Shown here: piece after piece, positions 16,411 to 27,414 of the stretch
Position numbering within the stretch: the stretch's first letter is position 1
Layout: each line of letters begins with the position of its first letter
NCBI GenBank assembly: GCA_003427395.1
Contig: BFEA01000868.1
Location: 352,931 to 383,653 of the forward strand
Length of the DNA: 30,723 nucleotides
DNA from: Chara braunii
Lineage: Eukaryota; Streptophyta; Charophyceae; Charales; Characeae
Direction: 5' to 3'
Made by a program: the position numbers and the translations under genes
Notes under the pieces: model-generated
The model's database searches: none
Told to the model about the DNA's origin: nothing
The model's input: only the letters and a program-made list of their open reading frames with translations

Positions 16411-18069
16411 GCGGTATGGGTGTCGCTGTTGTGATTGTTGGTGTTGTTATTGTGGTTGTCAACGATGAAGTTGCTGGCTGCACTGAAATTGTTGTCAGTA
16501 TGGTTGTCGGTCGTGCTTCCATCGTTGTTAGCATCGTCCATGATGTCGTCTTTGTTGTCGTAATATCGGGCCTCCAGCTCAGCGTTCAAAGTTTGCCCCT
16601 CCTCAAGCTCCTCGTTGTGGCTCCGCACCAAACTGTCCAATCGTGGTCAATCCAGAAACACATCCAGGTGGAGGGGCGGCCCCTCCTCCAACCCCCATGA
16701 TATCTCCACTAAAACCTGCATCACACTCCGGAGCCATGAGATCGACGGGACCACTCCCGCAGCAACAACCGATCGTAGCATTGCCACCGCCAGGCTGGAC
16801 CGCACACAACTCTTTTGGACGGTTATCAGCCACTCGACTCCTTCTGTCTGTAGATCACCCGAAGTCGCCATCACCATTCGCCAATCAGTTTACCCCCAGG
16901 TCCCCCACACTTGCTTTACCCCACGTCACACACCCCTACACACCCTAGTCGTATCCCTCCTTACTAACCACGCCCTTCACAAAAGGTCCTTAGATGACAC
17001 GCTAGGTGGCGTGCACCCGATCAGGTTGGAGGCCACGTCAAAAGGCGGGGAAGCCGCCCTGACGTGGCGTGCGGGGAGTAGGCCGAGCCGTGCCGGCCGG
17101 TCCTCGACGGGGAACCAAGGTGTAGGTGGCCCGTAACAAAGCCTTGCCATCAACAACTGAGAGGAGATGCCAACAGTATGAGCAGATGGGGGAGAGGAGA
17201 CATTTCTGCTCCTTCAATCTCCACACTCGGTTACCCAAGATTATTTAGGCTTACCGAGTGGTCCTCACAAATTCACACAGGATTTCCTGTGTCCCATGCT
17301 ACTCGGATTAGAGCTAAAGCTTATGTTGCATTCGGCTACTGGACTTTCACCATCTATGGTGCGGCACTGCTGACTTGGCAGTGGTTGGACAGGATCAAGC
17401 GGATGACAGTCCCAGGCACGGTATGGCCGTGGGCCTGGAGGGCCCGGTGTGGCTATGGGCCTGGAGGGCATTACTTACTGGTCACGGCCCTCATGTACAA
17501 TGCGAGAACGTTAAGGAGAACATGTTCCGCCTGGGAAGATGATTTGTTCTTTGGGTATTGTCGTGGCAGCGGTGTATTCTGGTGATTGAGGGGCCAAGGG
17601 TGGAGGAGGGGGAGGTGACAGAGCACATCAGGCAGCTCATCCAAATGAAGATCGCCAATCAGTGGCAGGCGGCGAAGCAGAATATGAGTTTCGTACACAC
17701 AGAAGGCAATATTGACATAATTATTTCGCAGCTTTGCAAAGATTGGTTAGGGGGGAATCGTAGAGGGTGGATGGCAGAGGTGACATGGCCTGGGGCCAAG
17801 CCTTGACAGGGACTGCAGCAAGAAGAAGGGATGGACAACCAGGGGCAGACATCAACAGGGATTACCAGTTACATTTTTATGACAGGACCCCGGAATGCCA
17901 CTGAGAGCGGCAGTAGACTTTTAAGACCCATTCTCTCCACATCCACTACTGATAGTCAGTAGCGGATGTTCCACAAGAAGATTGAGACCAAGGAGTTTGG
18001 GACAGAGGCAGAGGAGGAGGGGCAAGGAATTGGACTCGGGCTCCGGTGCCCCCCGGACCCCGAAGTACC
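16411..18069. other. Gene-poor stretch with small hairpins
   Basis: ACACAGGA TT TCCTGTGT (17275-17292) is a perfect hairpin. GGGCCTGGAGGGC occurs twice in tandem near 17435-17470. 17940-17968 forms a stem built on CTACTGA/TCAGTAG. Frames at 16643-16948 (Pro-rich) and 17558-17806 (contains VEEGEVTEHIRQLIQMKI) look mildly protein-like, but I recognise no domain and see no neighbouring exon. If real they would be exons of an unknown gene. Confidence 0.4.
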
Positions 18070-18086
18070 ATTCCCCCCCAGACTCC

Positions 18087-18777
18087 TTTTTTTTTTTTTT
18101 TTTTTTAACACCCGTCTGGGTGGTGGGGGTGCTAATACGAGCAGTCACCTCTGACACCATAGGGGGGGGCTACAATGCTGCTCCATCTATTGGTGGGGAG
18201 CAGCACCTGCTGGAAATCGGATCTAGCGTTCTTGTACAAACGTCCGTATTGAACTCTTGAAGTTGCCTGCCAACATTGATTACCCTGGAAGCCCAGAGGA
18301 TTGACTGCGCAGGACGTCTGGCAAACCGTGAATAGTTGTCTCCCTTTTATGCTGTAGTCAGTCCTTCGATTTAGTGACCAAGACCTGGGTGCCAGTCTTC
18401 TCAGTCGTGTCATAGGTGGACCGATCTGATGTGAAAGGGGGACAGGGAGGCTGGTTGATTCCGCACCCAAGGGGCTACTGGGGCAGACAACCTTCTCCTC
18501 CCACTTATCCATCTTGATGGGTCTCCCTAAGGCTCTGCTGGATGGGTTCCCCTGTGTCACGGCCATACCAACTCAATTCAACCAAGACATTGTTGGGTGG
18601 GGGGAATAGGTCTGGGAATTCAGAGGCAGGGGGGAGTGGGGTGTCGCTGGGGATTGTCGTCCAGTTATGGAAGATCAATCAGTAGTCCTTCTGCGATGTG
18701 TCCAATCGATCTTTGTTATCCAGTTGCCAGCCATCCCATTGGATCCTTGCAATCCATCCTCCCTGTTCACCCCCCAG
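18087..18777 (-). other. 3' UTR of outer LINE
   Basis: Lies between the ORF2 stop and the poly(A). It shares with the LINE at 29654 an ATACGAGCA motif near the tail, GGTGGGGAGC followed by a CTGCT block (18193 and 29763), and a GGGGGAAT/GGGGGAAA block (about 18600 and 30020). Non-coding. Confidence 0.6.
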
Positions 18778-19033
18778 CTAGTCCATGCAGAATTCATGTA
18801 GTTTTTGGATAATGTCTGATCTTTTTGTAAGAGTTTTCGTCACATGTACACGGGCACCTTCTAGTGCTAGAGTGCATTTGCGACGCCATATGACCCATAG
18901 TACCGCTTCCCTCCTAATCCTTAATAAGTTGGCTGTAAAGGCCGAGGTTTGAGTGGTCCAATGTCCAATTAGCAGAGCTCTCCATTCCCGCGGCCAATCC
19001 CTGCCAGCGCCTAGTAGGTTCTAAATCCAACCC
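18778..19033 (-). pseudogene. ORF2 C-terminus of outer LINE
   Basis: Minus-strand reading contains LLGAGRDWPREWRALLIGHW, RREAVLWVIWRRKCTLALEG and KRSDIIQKLHEFCMD, with a TAG stop at 18778-18780. It aligns with the inner LINE block DWPWEWKAILVGHW / GRKAVVWVLWYKR, so it is the end of the zf-RVT region. Its missing upstream part is the end of the block at 26746-26948, which proves the interruption. One in-frame TAG lies near the junction. Confidence 0.75.
19019..19033. repeat. Target-site duplication of the inner LINE (3' side)
   Basis: TTCTAAATCCAACCC directly precedes the T22 tract. Its partner TTCCAAATCCAAACCC is at 26746-26761; they differ by one substitution and one extra A. Confidence 0.8.
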
Positions 19034-19055
19034 TTTTTTTTTTTTTTTTTTTTTA

Positions 19056-19640
19056 AACAGGTCCCAGTGCCCAAGGCTGATATTCAGAAAACAAGAACGA
19101 GGTCGGGGTCCTCACAATCTACCCGGATATGTCACTACCTGGGAGCCTTACCCAGTTTTGCTTTTTACGAGACCCCGAGAGCCCCGGGAACCAAAAGTTA
19201 AATCCAAAAATAATACCCATACAAAATAAGGAAGATGCCTGCCTCTTCAGCAATTCAAGCCGCCAGATCTAACATGCCAAACCAAGCAGTTGCCTCCAGA
19301 TTATGATATTTCTACCAGCGATGTATGAGATGGGGGAAAAGGATCTGCAAAATCTCTAGGGTCCCTGAGAGAGGCTCCTGGTTGTAGTGAAAACCAATCC
19401 TTGAAACAGAGTTGGAAATCTCTTCTAAAGAAGACTTCCGACCCTTCTCCTCCTGGCCATGTCACTTCACCCAGATTCCTTTCCCCTGCACCCCCCAGCC
19501 AGTCCGCAACAATTTCCTGAATTAAAAGTTGAATATTTTCTTCCTTTGTAATTTGTGTAATTTAGAACATAACACATTCCAATGGGCTCTGATTTCTGTT
19601 TGTATGAACTGAACAATATATTAAGAGATTTCAGATCTAT
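19056..19640 (-). other. 3' UTR of inner LINE
   Basis: Non-coding sequence between the ORF2 end and the poly(A). It shows no clear match to the 3' UTR of the outer LINE, so the two families differ at the tail although their ORF2 ends align. Confidence 0.6.
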
Positions 19641-20220
19641 CCAGTGCTACATTTTCCCTTTCCAAAACTCAACGTTTATACCATAGGACCCAAACGACCG
19701 CTTTCCTACCAATTTCGAAAAAATTAGACTGAAAGGCAGTTAGCGTGGTATCCTGTGGGCACCAATGTCCTACCAGAATAGCTTTCCATTCCCAAGGCCA
19801 GTCCAACCCAGTGAGCTCCCTCCAAACATAGTCTCATCTCCTCCATAATAGAACCGACCCAGGGCACTGCATAAAAATGTGTTCAATAGTTTCCCTACAC
19901 CTTTTGCTAGGAAAATTCGCTACACATGACTTGCACTAAGGAAGGGCCAAACCCTTTTGTTCCAAAGAGGAGCGGTCTATGATCCAATCGTTAGTTGGCA
20001 GACAACGATGTGCAATTTGCCACTGCAATGATGAGAATTTGGTTGGGCGTTGTTTGATTTTATTAAAAAAAATTATTTTTTTAATTGGGTTTATATCTAA
20101 ATTAAGGTGTCTAGCCCATCTTTCCCAGAGAATTGAAGAAATGTCCACTCTTGGCCTCAATAGACAATAGGCTGCTTTCACTGTTAGTGATTGTAACGAT
20201 CTGGGTTGACCTTTCTTAGT
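19640..20220 (-). pseudogene. ORF2 C-terminus of inner LINE (zf-RVT zinc-binding region)
   Basis: Reads WERWARHLNLDINPIKKI, QWQIAHRCLPTNDWIIDR, then CKSC, TIEHIFMQCP and VLLW: the Cys-x2-Cys ... His-x4-Cys pattern of the plant LINE zf-RVT domain. It is followed by WEWKAILVGHW and RKAVVWVLWYKR. A TAG precedes CKSC and further stops follow. In active LINEs this region sits at the end of the RT polyprotein. Confidence 0.75.
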
Positions 20221-21525
20221 AGTTTGCCATATTCACTCCGCAGGATCAAGCGGAAGTTCCGGAATAGGTATTTCCGGATGAAAGGCTCTCCATCCTTTTA
20301 TAGAGGAGATGAAGAGAACTCTGATTCGATACATATTTGTCAAGGGGAACATCTCAACTGGATCCGCAGGGGACTGAATCAAGAAAAGATCTCTATTTGT
20401 TTTGCACTTGCTTACCATAGCCCCTTGTGGTGACATATAGACCACCTGTCCTAAGACTTGGTGCCCATTAGTTTGGACCCCTACCACCCAATCCCCTTCC
20501 TTAAATTTGGGACCTCTCTTAAGGACTGGTACCCAAGCTAAGGGTATCGAAAAAATCATCTGATCTAGATTTGTATTGAGATGATGAGCATAACGAAGGA
20601 GTGGCCTCAATTGATCTCCCGTTTTCCAATCTTTTTTTCCTGAGTCCCATAAGTCTTTGATGCGTGTAACCCCTTTCTTAACCCATTGACACCATAGAGG
20701 AAAAGAACTGTTAAAAATGCACCCATTTAGGTCAGTGATCCATCTATTACCAAAAAGTGGTTGACGAAGGATCTTCTCATATCTAGTAGGAAAGGGTCTG
20801 TCTGGCAATGGTAGACGCCTCCATATTTTCAACAAGTTTACCCACAAATTATCTAAAATCATATCCCTCCTTGCTTCCTCTCTATCTCCCTCTCCTCTTC
20901 CCCCTATCTTTGCCCTAGGGATAGTCCAAAAGCGATCTTCAATCCATGAGAGCGGATGTATATCCTCACTTGAGACTGGAGCAAATCTACGTATCTATTC
21001 AAGAGCCATAACCTGCCACGGTATTCCAGCAGATAGGATTAATTTTTTGACCCACTGTATGGCAAGTGCTTGGTACTGAAGATTTGGATCAAGGATTCTC
21101 AAACCTCCCCTAGCTTTAGGTTGAATCAAATATCTCCACGCCACTCTGGGGATTACCTTATCCTGCTCATGATTACCCCTCCATAAAAAAGTTGTGACCT
21201 GTCNCTGCAGGGTTTTANTGCGTACATTNCTTATAGACCACANAGCAGACTTNTACCATATNGAAGCCAAAATAACATTATTAATGATGAGAGCTCTCCC
21301 AAATATAGAGGTGTGCTTGCTCTTCCATTGTTGCATTTTATCAATCGCCGGTCTCGACACCCAATCATCATGAGTCATAGTTTTCCCCACTGCCGTAAGA
21401 GAAACACCTAGGACGCGAATATGGGTTTCTAGAGGTAACCATTTTACTCTGGGTTGTTCTGGAGGCCTAACCCCCGCGGAATGAATCCACCAGCCCTGAG
21501 TTTTATTACCCCAATTAACCACCAT
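20221..21525 (-). pseudogene. ORF2 post-RT region with a small EGDWV (Tudor/SH3-like) domain
   Basis: The first part (21525-20995) carries typical post-RT sequence: VKWLPLETHIRVLGV, TFLWRGN, RVAWRYLIQPKARGGLRILD. The second part (20862-20233) has RRLPLPDRPFPTRY, GNRWITDLNG, then KEGDWVVGVQTNGHQVLGQV, about 40 residues, and MYRIRVLFIS. The EGDWVV/VLGQVVYM/YRIRV pattern suggests a small beta-barrel of the Tudor/Agenet/SH3 kind, placed between RT and zf-RVT. A matching domain with very different sequence occurs in the outer LINE (27240-27414), so it belongs to the family and is not a chance frame. Function unknown; chromatin or nucleic-acid binding is speculation. Ambiguous N affect several codons. 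Confidence 0.6.
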
Positions 21526-21544
21526 ATCTGAGACATATGAAATT

Positions 21545-22822
21545 TTTCCATCAAAGCTTAAATTTCTACCATATTATCATATGTTGCATCCATCATGACT
21601 GTGAGATCATCTGCAAACATGGAGCAAACTGGAATGACTTCTTCTGGAATACCTGAGATACATAGTCTTTGCAAATTACAATTCGTTCTAAGGTTAGCCC
21701 CTAATGCTTCCATAATAATTAAAAAAAGGAATGGCGTCAAGGGGTCTCCTTGTCTGACAGATCTTGTAACTTAATTTATGGAGAGATAAGCCCATTTACT
21801 TGAATTCTCGTCGTGGCATTGGAGTGAAGGATACGAACCCATTACCTCAAATTGGGACCAAAGTTCATTTTAACCAGACTAGCATAAAAAAAAAAACAAT
21901 CTACGTGATCATAAGCTTTTTCAAAATCAATAAAAATGAAGGCTGCATTTTGTTTGGATTGTCTAGATAATTTAACCATTTCATTAATAAGGAGAATATT
22001 GTCTTGAATATGCCTACCATTAATAAAACCAGTTTGCGAAGGATGAATAATGTCATCCATAACTGGAATCAAACGATTGGTCAGTGCTTTGGCTAACATT
22101 TTATACACAACAGACAATAAAGTGATCGACCTATAATTCCTGATGTTCGTTTTATCTCATTTTTTATGCATAAGCGTGAGGATACCCTGACCCACCATAT
22201 CGCCCATCTGACCTGATTCCAATATTGAATCATAGAATTCCATGAGATCTGATGCAAGTAAAGGTCACATGGTTTCCCAAAATTCTTTTGGCAATCCATC
22301 TATACCTGGTGTTTTATCGTCATCCATCTAGAAAAGTGATGTCCATATTTCATCACGAACTAATGGACGTTCTAGAAAATCTCTCTATTCTTGAGAAAGA
22401 GCCTGTGTCATAGGTTGTAAGAAGTTAGTTATTGCAATGTTATCTTCCCTTCTCATTCCCGGATCCTTTGAGGAGGAAAATAAATTTTTGAAGAAGTCAT
22501 AGGCGATCTTAAGACTTCCTGCCGAAGAAGAGGATAACACGGGATCAGACCCCCCTGGGTCTATAAGTCCTTCGATGAAAGATCGTCGTGAACGCGGTCG
22601 AGCAAGTGCAAAAAAAAAACCATCCATTTGACCCTCTATCGCAAACTTTTTTAGTTTGTCTCTAATTAAGTGTCCTTGCCAACGATGTTGAGCGAAGGAT
22701 AACAATTGTTTCTTAAGATCCTGAATATCGACTGGATGAGGAAAGGTAGCAGGGTGATCTGTTAGTTCATAATTAAGAATTTGTTCTTGAATATTGATTT
22801 CTTGTAAATATTTGTTTTTAGC
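21545..22822 (-). pseudogene. LINE reverse transcriptase (inner LINE)
   Basis: Order: an upstream region with LLSFAQHRWQGHLIRDKLKK, then TPGIDGLPKEFWE, YRSITLLSVVYKMLAKAL, HPSQTGFINGRHIQDNIL, AAFIFIDFEKAYDHVD (motif A, catalytic Asp present) and CSMFADDLTVMM (motif C, FADD, both Asp present). It makes cDNA by target-primed reverse transcription in active elements. At least five in-frame stops (TAG, TAA, several TGA) and a frame change between motifs A and C make it non-functional. Confidence 0.9.
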
Positions 22823-23860
22823 CTACAGTTTCGAAAATTCATTACATTTTTCAGCGATAAATGTCAGTCCATTATTAAACCAATCCTTATACGACCTGTG
22901 TCTATTTCGAGTAGTGTGCCAAAAATCCCACACATCTTTTATGTATTGTTTAAATTGGCCTTGTGTTAGCAAGGATGTATTTAGTTTATAAAATTCTTTC
23001 CCCTGATCTGTTTTTTTCCTAAAGGCCAAAAGGGTTACACACATCTTATGATCCGCTCCTGGTCATGGGTTCTGAGGGAAGAAAGCGGCCCATAATAGAG
23101 TTCTATCCAAATCCTCTGACATAAGGATCAAATCTATTCTGGAACGAGTGTGAAGTGGCGATCCGCTATTACGAATGCATGTGAATAGACGCTCTTGCGG
23201 AAAAATCATTTTATAGGTATCAAATAAATGCCCCCCTTCGGATATAGAGTTTATTATTATCTCGTCCACTTCTACATATGCTGGACAGGGAGAAGGTATC
23301 TTCCAACGATCCATCCACCTATCCGGGGCCGCATAAAAATCTCCTGCCATGATGACTAGAATCCCTTCCGGGATTTGAGATCTGATTTCTTGAAAAAAAT
23401 TAACCCTCTCTTGAACATCGTTAGGGCCATATACATTAATTACACAAATTACTTCTAATTCAAGCATAATCATTGCTGAAACCCACCTGCCCTGAGCATT
23501 ATCCGCAGTCCATTGTATGATTTCTGCCCTTGAGTCAGGTGACACCCAAATGGCCACTCCTCCCGATCCATTGCGTGGGGCCGGAGAGTGGAGCTTAGTA
23601 TGCGGCCAGGCTAGATTATATGCTCTCATATGAATGTGAGACTCTGTGAGGTGAGTTTTTTTAATACAAATGAGATCCGACCACGTACGTCCCCCTACTC
23701 CTTTTAATTGCTCTACCAGTGCTCGCCTCTTCTCCCCATCAGTCGTGGCCAGCCCATTCACATTCAAAGACCTGATGTCCAAATCCGCTATTTGTGTAGC
23801 TCGGTGCCATGCTGGATTCCTCCCATAAAAAGCTTGCAAGGCCTCCATTACTACCTGCAA
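22823..23860 (-). pseudogene. APE-type endonuclease of inner LINE ORF2
   Basis: Reads IRSLNVNGL, CIKKTHL, GGVAIWVS, ICVINVYGP, MAGDFYAAPDRWMDR, SRIDLILMSEDL, then (after an in-frame TGA at about 23057) GADHKMCVTLLAFRKK. This is the exonuclease/endonuclease/phosphatase fold that nicks target DNA for LINE insertion. The usual QETH is KKTH (catalytic Glu lost) and GDFN is GDFY (Asn lost); SRID and the final Asp-His are kept. The following 70 residues link to RT. Confidence 0.85.
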
Positions 23861-23892
23861 CGGAAATGCTCACCCCACTTGTCTTTTTGTGT

Positions 23893-24294
23893 CTATAGCC
23901 TAATCCAACGACCTTTTTCAAAATCCGAAGAGGAGAGAAGAATTCCTCTTCTTAATATTGAGCAGCAAAAGGACAACACATCTGCCACTGACCAGACTGA
24001 ATTAGCCTTGATCTTGAGGCACTGCAGGTCAAGCAAAATAGAGTGTGAAAACCATTTGGGGCCTGCCTCTTTTTGGTTTTCAAATCGGACAAAAATGTCC
24101 CGCTTGGCCATTTGTGCCCTATCACCCACCTCTGTAAGGGTCGCTTGAGGTCCAGGATCATAATGCTTTGATAGAAAATTCTGTAGGTCCCTTTTGAAAG
24201 TCATGTCATTGACACTCAGATACTCCACATATGTACTCCAACCCCTCAAAGTTATCCCCCCATACTGATCTTGCCCAATTGGGGACAACCCCAA
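23893..24294 (-). pseudogene. ORF1-ORF2 junction region of inner LINE
   Basis: About 130 residues, in the same frame as the upstream block and separated from it by a TGA at 24298-24300. It contains GWSTYVEYLSVNDMTFKRDL and DIFVRFENQKEAGPKWFSHS. No known domain is recognised. It could be the ORF1 C-terminus (the TGA then being a decay mutation) or an N-terminal extension of ORF2. Confidence 0.5.
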
Positions 24295-24297
24295 TTT

Positions 24298-24822
24298 TCA
24301 TTTCCCATTCCGCTTTCTGACCGGGAGTACCAGATTGCCTTTTGTTGTCTGTGATCTGACTGCCTTACCTTTTTCTAAAATATTCCTCAATTTTTGTCTT
24401 TTATCTGTTTCCTGTGAAACAGGTGACAGGTGTACTAGCTCTGTCACGTGAGAAGAGATAATCATTTGTTGTGACTTTGAAAGTTGTTGACTCTCCCCAC
24501 TCAACTGTAACTGCTGTTGGATCTTCCCATTTTCAACAGCTATTTCAACTATCACAACATCATCAGCAGGACCCTGGTCCTGCTGCTGCTCTTGTGCTTG
24601 ATGAAGCAAAAACTGCTGTTGGGTTTCCCCTTGCCCAGCGGTTGTTTCAACAAGCACAACAGCAGCTGTTGTGCTTGTTAAAGCAGCTGCTGAACTGTGC
24701 TCTGAGACAGGAGATTCTGTTATTGTGATTGTGCGATTAGAAGTTGTTGCTGCTCTATTCCCTGAGCTTGCTGCATGCTTCCTGTTCTCGACTGCTGAAA
24801 CACCACCACCTCCTGCCTCCAA
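24298..24822 (-). pseudogene. Gln-rich ORF1 tail, frameshifted
   Basis: Contains QAQEQQQDQGPADDVV, GKIQQQLQLSGESQQL and a basic end VLPVRKRNGK. It overlaps the end of the longer ORF1 frame (24720) by 103 bases in a different frame. The simplest view is one ORF1 with a frameshift in a CAG/CAA-rich stretch. Low-complexity, probably disordered. Confidence 0.5.
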
Positions 24823-26745
24823 CTTTCGTTATTTTGAAGATTAAGATCCACTGATAGATCTACCTCTTTTGGATTCTCTTCCCCCAATGACACCACTTCC
24901 TTTCCTAACTGTGTGGGGGTAAGGTCAATGATATCCTCCTGGTCATTTGAACTGTCCGCTTCTTCCTCCACCAATACCACTGCCTTCTCTTTAGTATTAG
25001 TGGGTAAAACTGCGGAACTACTCTCTTCTTGCTGTCCCATGTCTGACACTTGGGAACCCCTTGAGCCACCAGCTGTCACCACACATTGGTCTGATTGTGC
25101 CTCTTCTAGCACCGGGGGGGGGTGAAACATAGTAATTACTGTCTGCGACATCCTTTGGCTAACCACTAGCCAAAGGGCTCCTGACGGTAATCCCTGTTCC
25201 AAAACCAATTTCAGACTTGGACTGTTACTTAGAATCACGTATAATTGTTCATAAGATTTCGTCCAAAAATTGTCAGACGATGTTTCAAAATTATTTTTCA
25301 GTTGTCGGAGCAGCCAATCAGTGAGCTGGGAAATCTTGTCAGACACCGGAATCTGTGATTGGTCAGTCCCCTTGGTCTGTTCCAGAGCATCCACCATTGG
25401 AGTATCCTCTGGTACGTGATGATCCACCTCCATTGGGGCTGGACCAAACGCTTCCTTGAAGGGGTCTNAAGAATCTGCTACATCTATTTCCTCTGCCGTG
25501 ATTAATNNGACTGTATCCTGGGATTCCTTCGATTTGTGTAATCCCTGTTCTTCTACACCTCCCTTTATTTCCACCCATTTTAACGGTGATCCCCGGTGTC
25601 TCACTGAAACGCCCTTACTCACTATGAGTTTTTTTTTATTTTTATTTTGTGTCCTCCTCTTCCTTCTTACTAAAGTCTGTTCCTGTTCCATCTCCTGGTC
25701 CGATTCCACATTCTTTTCCTGTACCTGTGGAATACCTTGAACATTACCCTTCTCGGGAATAACAGCAACCTCAACTTCCTCCCCTACCTTGGGTGAGAGA
25801 GAAGCAACAACAACCTCAACCTCCCCCCCTTCATTGGGTGGGAGAGATTGCATGTAGTTCCTGGGATCTGGGCCAAGCGAACCAGTGGTGGAAATGACCC
25901 TTGATTTTTCCACTGCTTTTGAAGTACCCACTAAGTTGAGCGAATTCTCCTGCACCTCCTGATGAGAATCGGGAACCGAAACCAGTCCCCCTTCTTTTGG
26001 TGGACCATTTGCGACATGTTCCCCCTGAGGACGTGAATGCAGCGGAAGTGGTGGCGAGGATGCTGGAGGAGACCAGCCCTCTGGGGGTCTGGAATCCCAA
26101 TTTGGTTCTCCTTGGCGCTCCCATGTCCATCCTGTGGGCCGTTGTCCCTTGCCCGACCCTTCTACATACACCCACCCCTCATGTCCCGAGTCCACCGTTC
26201 ACCACAGATTTGCTTTGAACGGGTCCCTGATCAGTCTACCTGTCGTTTTCTGTTTGCGAGAGGGGTTGTGTGCGCAGGAAGGATCCAGAAACAAATGCCC
26301 GTATGCTTTACATCGAAAACACCAGGGGCGCAGTTTGTGTGAATTGTGAATGTGATATTCCCTCCCCCCAACTCGGTAGGGAATCACATCATCAATGTTG
26401 CAAGGAGTATTGGAGGGATGATTGAGAGCCAACATCAAGTAATCATCCCTACTGGCTGCATATGCTGGCAGTGGATCGATGAAGTCAATGATATCATGAA
26501 TCTCCCTGAAATCATAAACAAAAGCAGCCTGAATTTCTATCGGTATGTGACGGAACTCTACCCAGTAATGTTCTTCCATCATCTGTCTGCGTCTCTCATC
26601 AGACCCTTGTTTCTGGGGAGACCAGGGATATATCCGGACTTCTGATCTGTCACAGCGAAGCTTTTTCCAACCATCAATTGTTTTCTTATCCAGAATGTGT
26701 ACACTCAACACCGTAAAAGTAGTCGAAGAGATTTTTTTTTCCCCC
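24720..26745 (-). pseudogene. LINE ORF1 (DUF4283-like plus zinc knuckle) of inner LINE
   Basis: One frame from the element's 5' edge to TAG at 24720, broken by a single TGA at 26199-26201. The N-terminal block (STTFTVLSVHILDKK, EVRIYPWSPQ, EEHYWVEFRHIPIEIQ) matches the DUF4283 pattern of plant LINE ORF1. The zinc knuckle is CFRCKAYGHLFLDPSC; its last spacing (His-x6-Cys) is longer than the classic x4. A long acidic/Gln-rich region follows the TGA, with MEQEQTLVRRKRRTQNKNKK as a basic patch. ORF1 proteins bind the element's RNA. Upstream, the frame is open into outer LINE sequence. Confidence 0.75.
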
Positions 26746-26761
26746 TTCCAAATCCAAACCC
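26746..26761. repeat. Target-site duplication of the inner LINE (5' side)
   Basis: TTCCAAATCCAAACCC, partner of 19019-19033. It is coding sequence of the outer LINE (WVWIWK on the minus strand). Confidence 0.8.
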
Positions 26762-27414
26762 ACCCCCGCCAGACCAGGATTGAAGTTGGGTACTGCACGA
26801 AAAGTTGTTCTATCGTCTTGTTTGCCTGTCGAGAGGGAAAACTCTCCCGGCACGCCAGGCACCAAGGGAGGACTAAGCCTTGTTCTCTAGGTGAGCATGG
26901 TCGATGAGCCATGCATTTGTGGGCAAGCAGCGGTGGACGATCTGCCATTGAAGTGTGGCAGTCTTGGCCGGTTTAGATTTACGTCTGTAAACCACTTTAT
27001 TGGTCTCAAGACTTTTAGTGGAACATTTAAATGTCTTGCCCAGCCGTCCACAATGCTGTCCCTCATATTGAGTTTAATTCTGAGCATCCGGTATGTTGCC
27101 TTCACGCCCAATGTGTGAAGGTAACGATATTTTGGTTTGTCGTTCCTCCATCTCCACTCAGCTGCGTCCATAGGGAGATCCTGAATTGGTATCTTCGGCC
27201 TAAATGCCACCCAGAAGTCCTCGTCTCGTAGGACCCTCACCCTGTGGACTGATTCAATATCAATCCAGTAGACTTCATCTTGTACTCCCTTGATCAACGG
27301 ATTCAATTGTGTACGATAAAAGAAGTCTACCATCACCTCCCTTGATCTGACTGTGAGCACTTCCCCCACCCAAGCTTCGTGCCCTCTTAGTACCACCCAG
27401 TCCCCTTCCTCCAC
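26746..27414 (-). pseudogene. Outer LINE ORF2: EGDWV domain and zf-RVT start
   Basis: MEEGDWVVLRGHEAWVGEVL, VYWIDIESVHRVRVLRDEDF, IPIQDLPMDAAEW, then WARHLNVPLKVLRPIKWF and, in another frame, LVLPWCLACRESFPSR and TIEQLFVQYPTSILVW. It aligns block by block with 19900-20500 of the inner LINE. In the zf-RVT part the Cys pair (CLAC) is kept, but the His and final Cys are Gln and Tyr. A frameshift lies near 26890-26948. The gene stops abruptly at the inner insertion and continues at 19018. Confidence 0.75.

Larger units (their letters stand above)
19034..26745 (-). mobile_element. Inner LINE retrotransposon (7.7 kb), inserted in the outer LINE
   Basis: Bounded by T22 (19034-19055, poly(A) on the minus strand) and by a target duplication on both sides. 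Minus-strand order: ORF1 with DUF4283-like region and zinc knuckle, Gln-rich region, APE endonuclease, RT with FADD, post-RT region with an EGDWV domain, zf-RVT end, 3' UTR. The 5' end falls inside ORF1, so it is 5'-truncated. Several stops are TGA where Arg or Trp is expected. Scattered N at 21204-21262, 25468 and 25507-25508 suggest ambiguous assembly of a multicopy repeat. Confidence 0.85.

Noticed and set aside
16023-16640. Asn-rich 205-residue protein
   Set aside because: The frame is open because of TTG/GTT trinucleotide repeats; flanks show no domain or splice context.
26199-26201. Alternative genetic code (TGA read as sense)
   Set aside because: TGA is frequent among the stops, but TAG and TAA also interrupt the same pseudogenes; CGA or TGG decay explains it.
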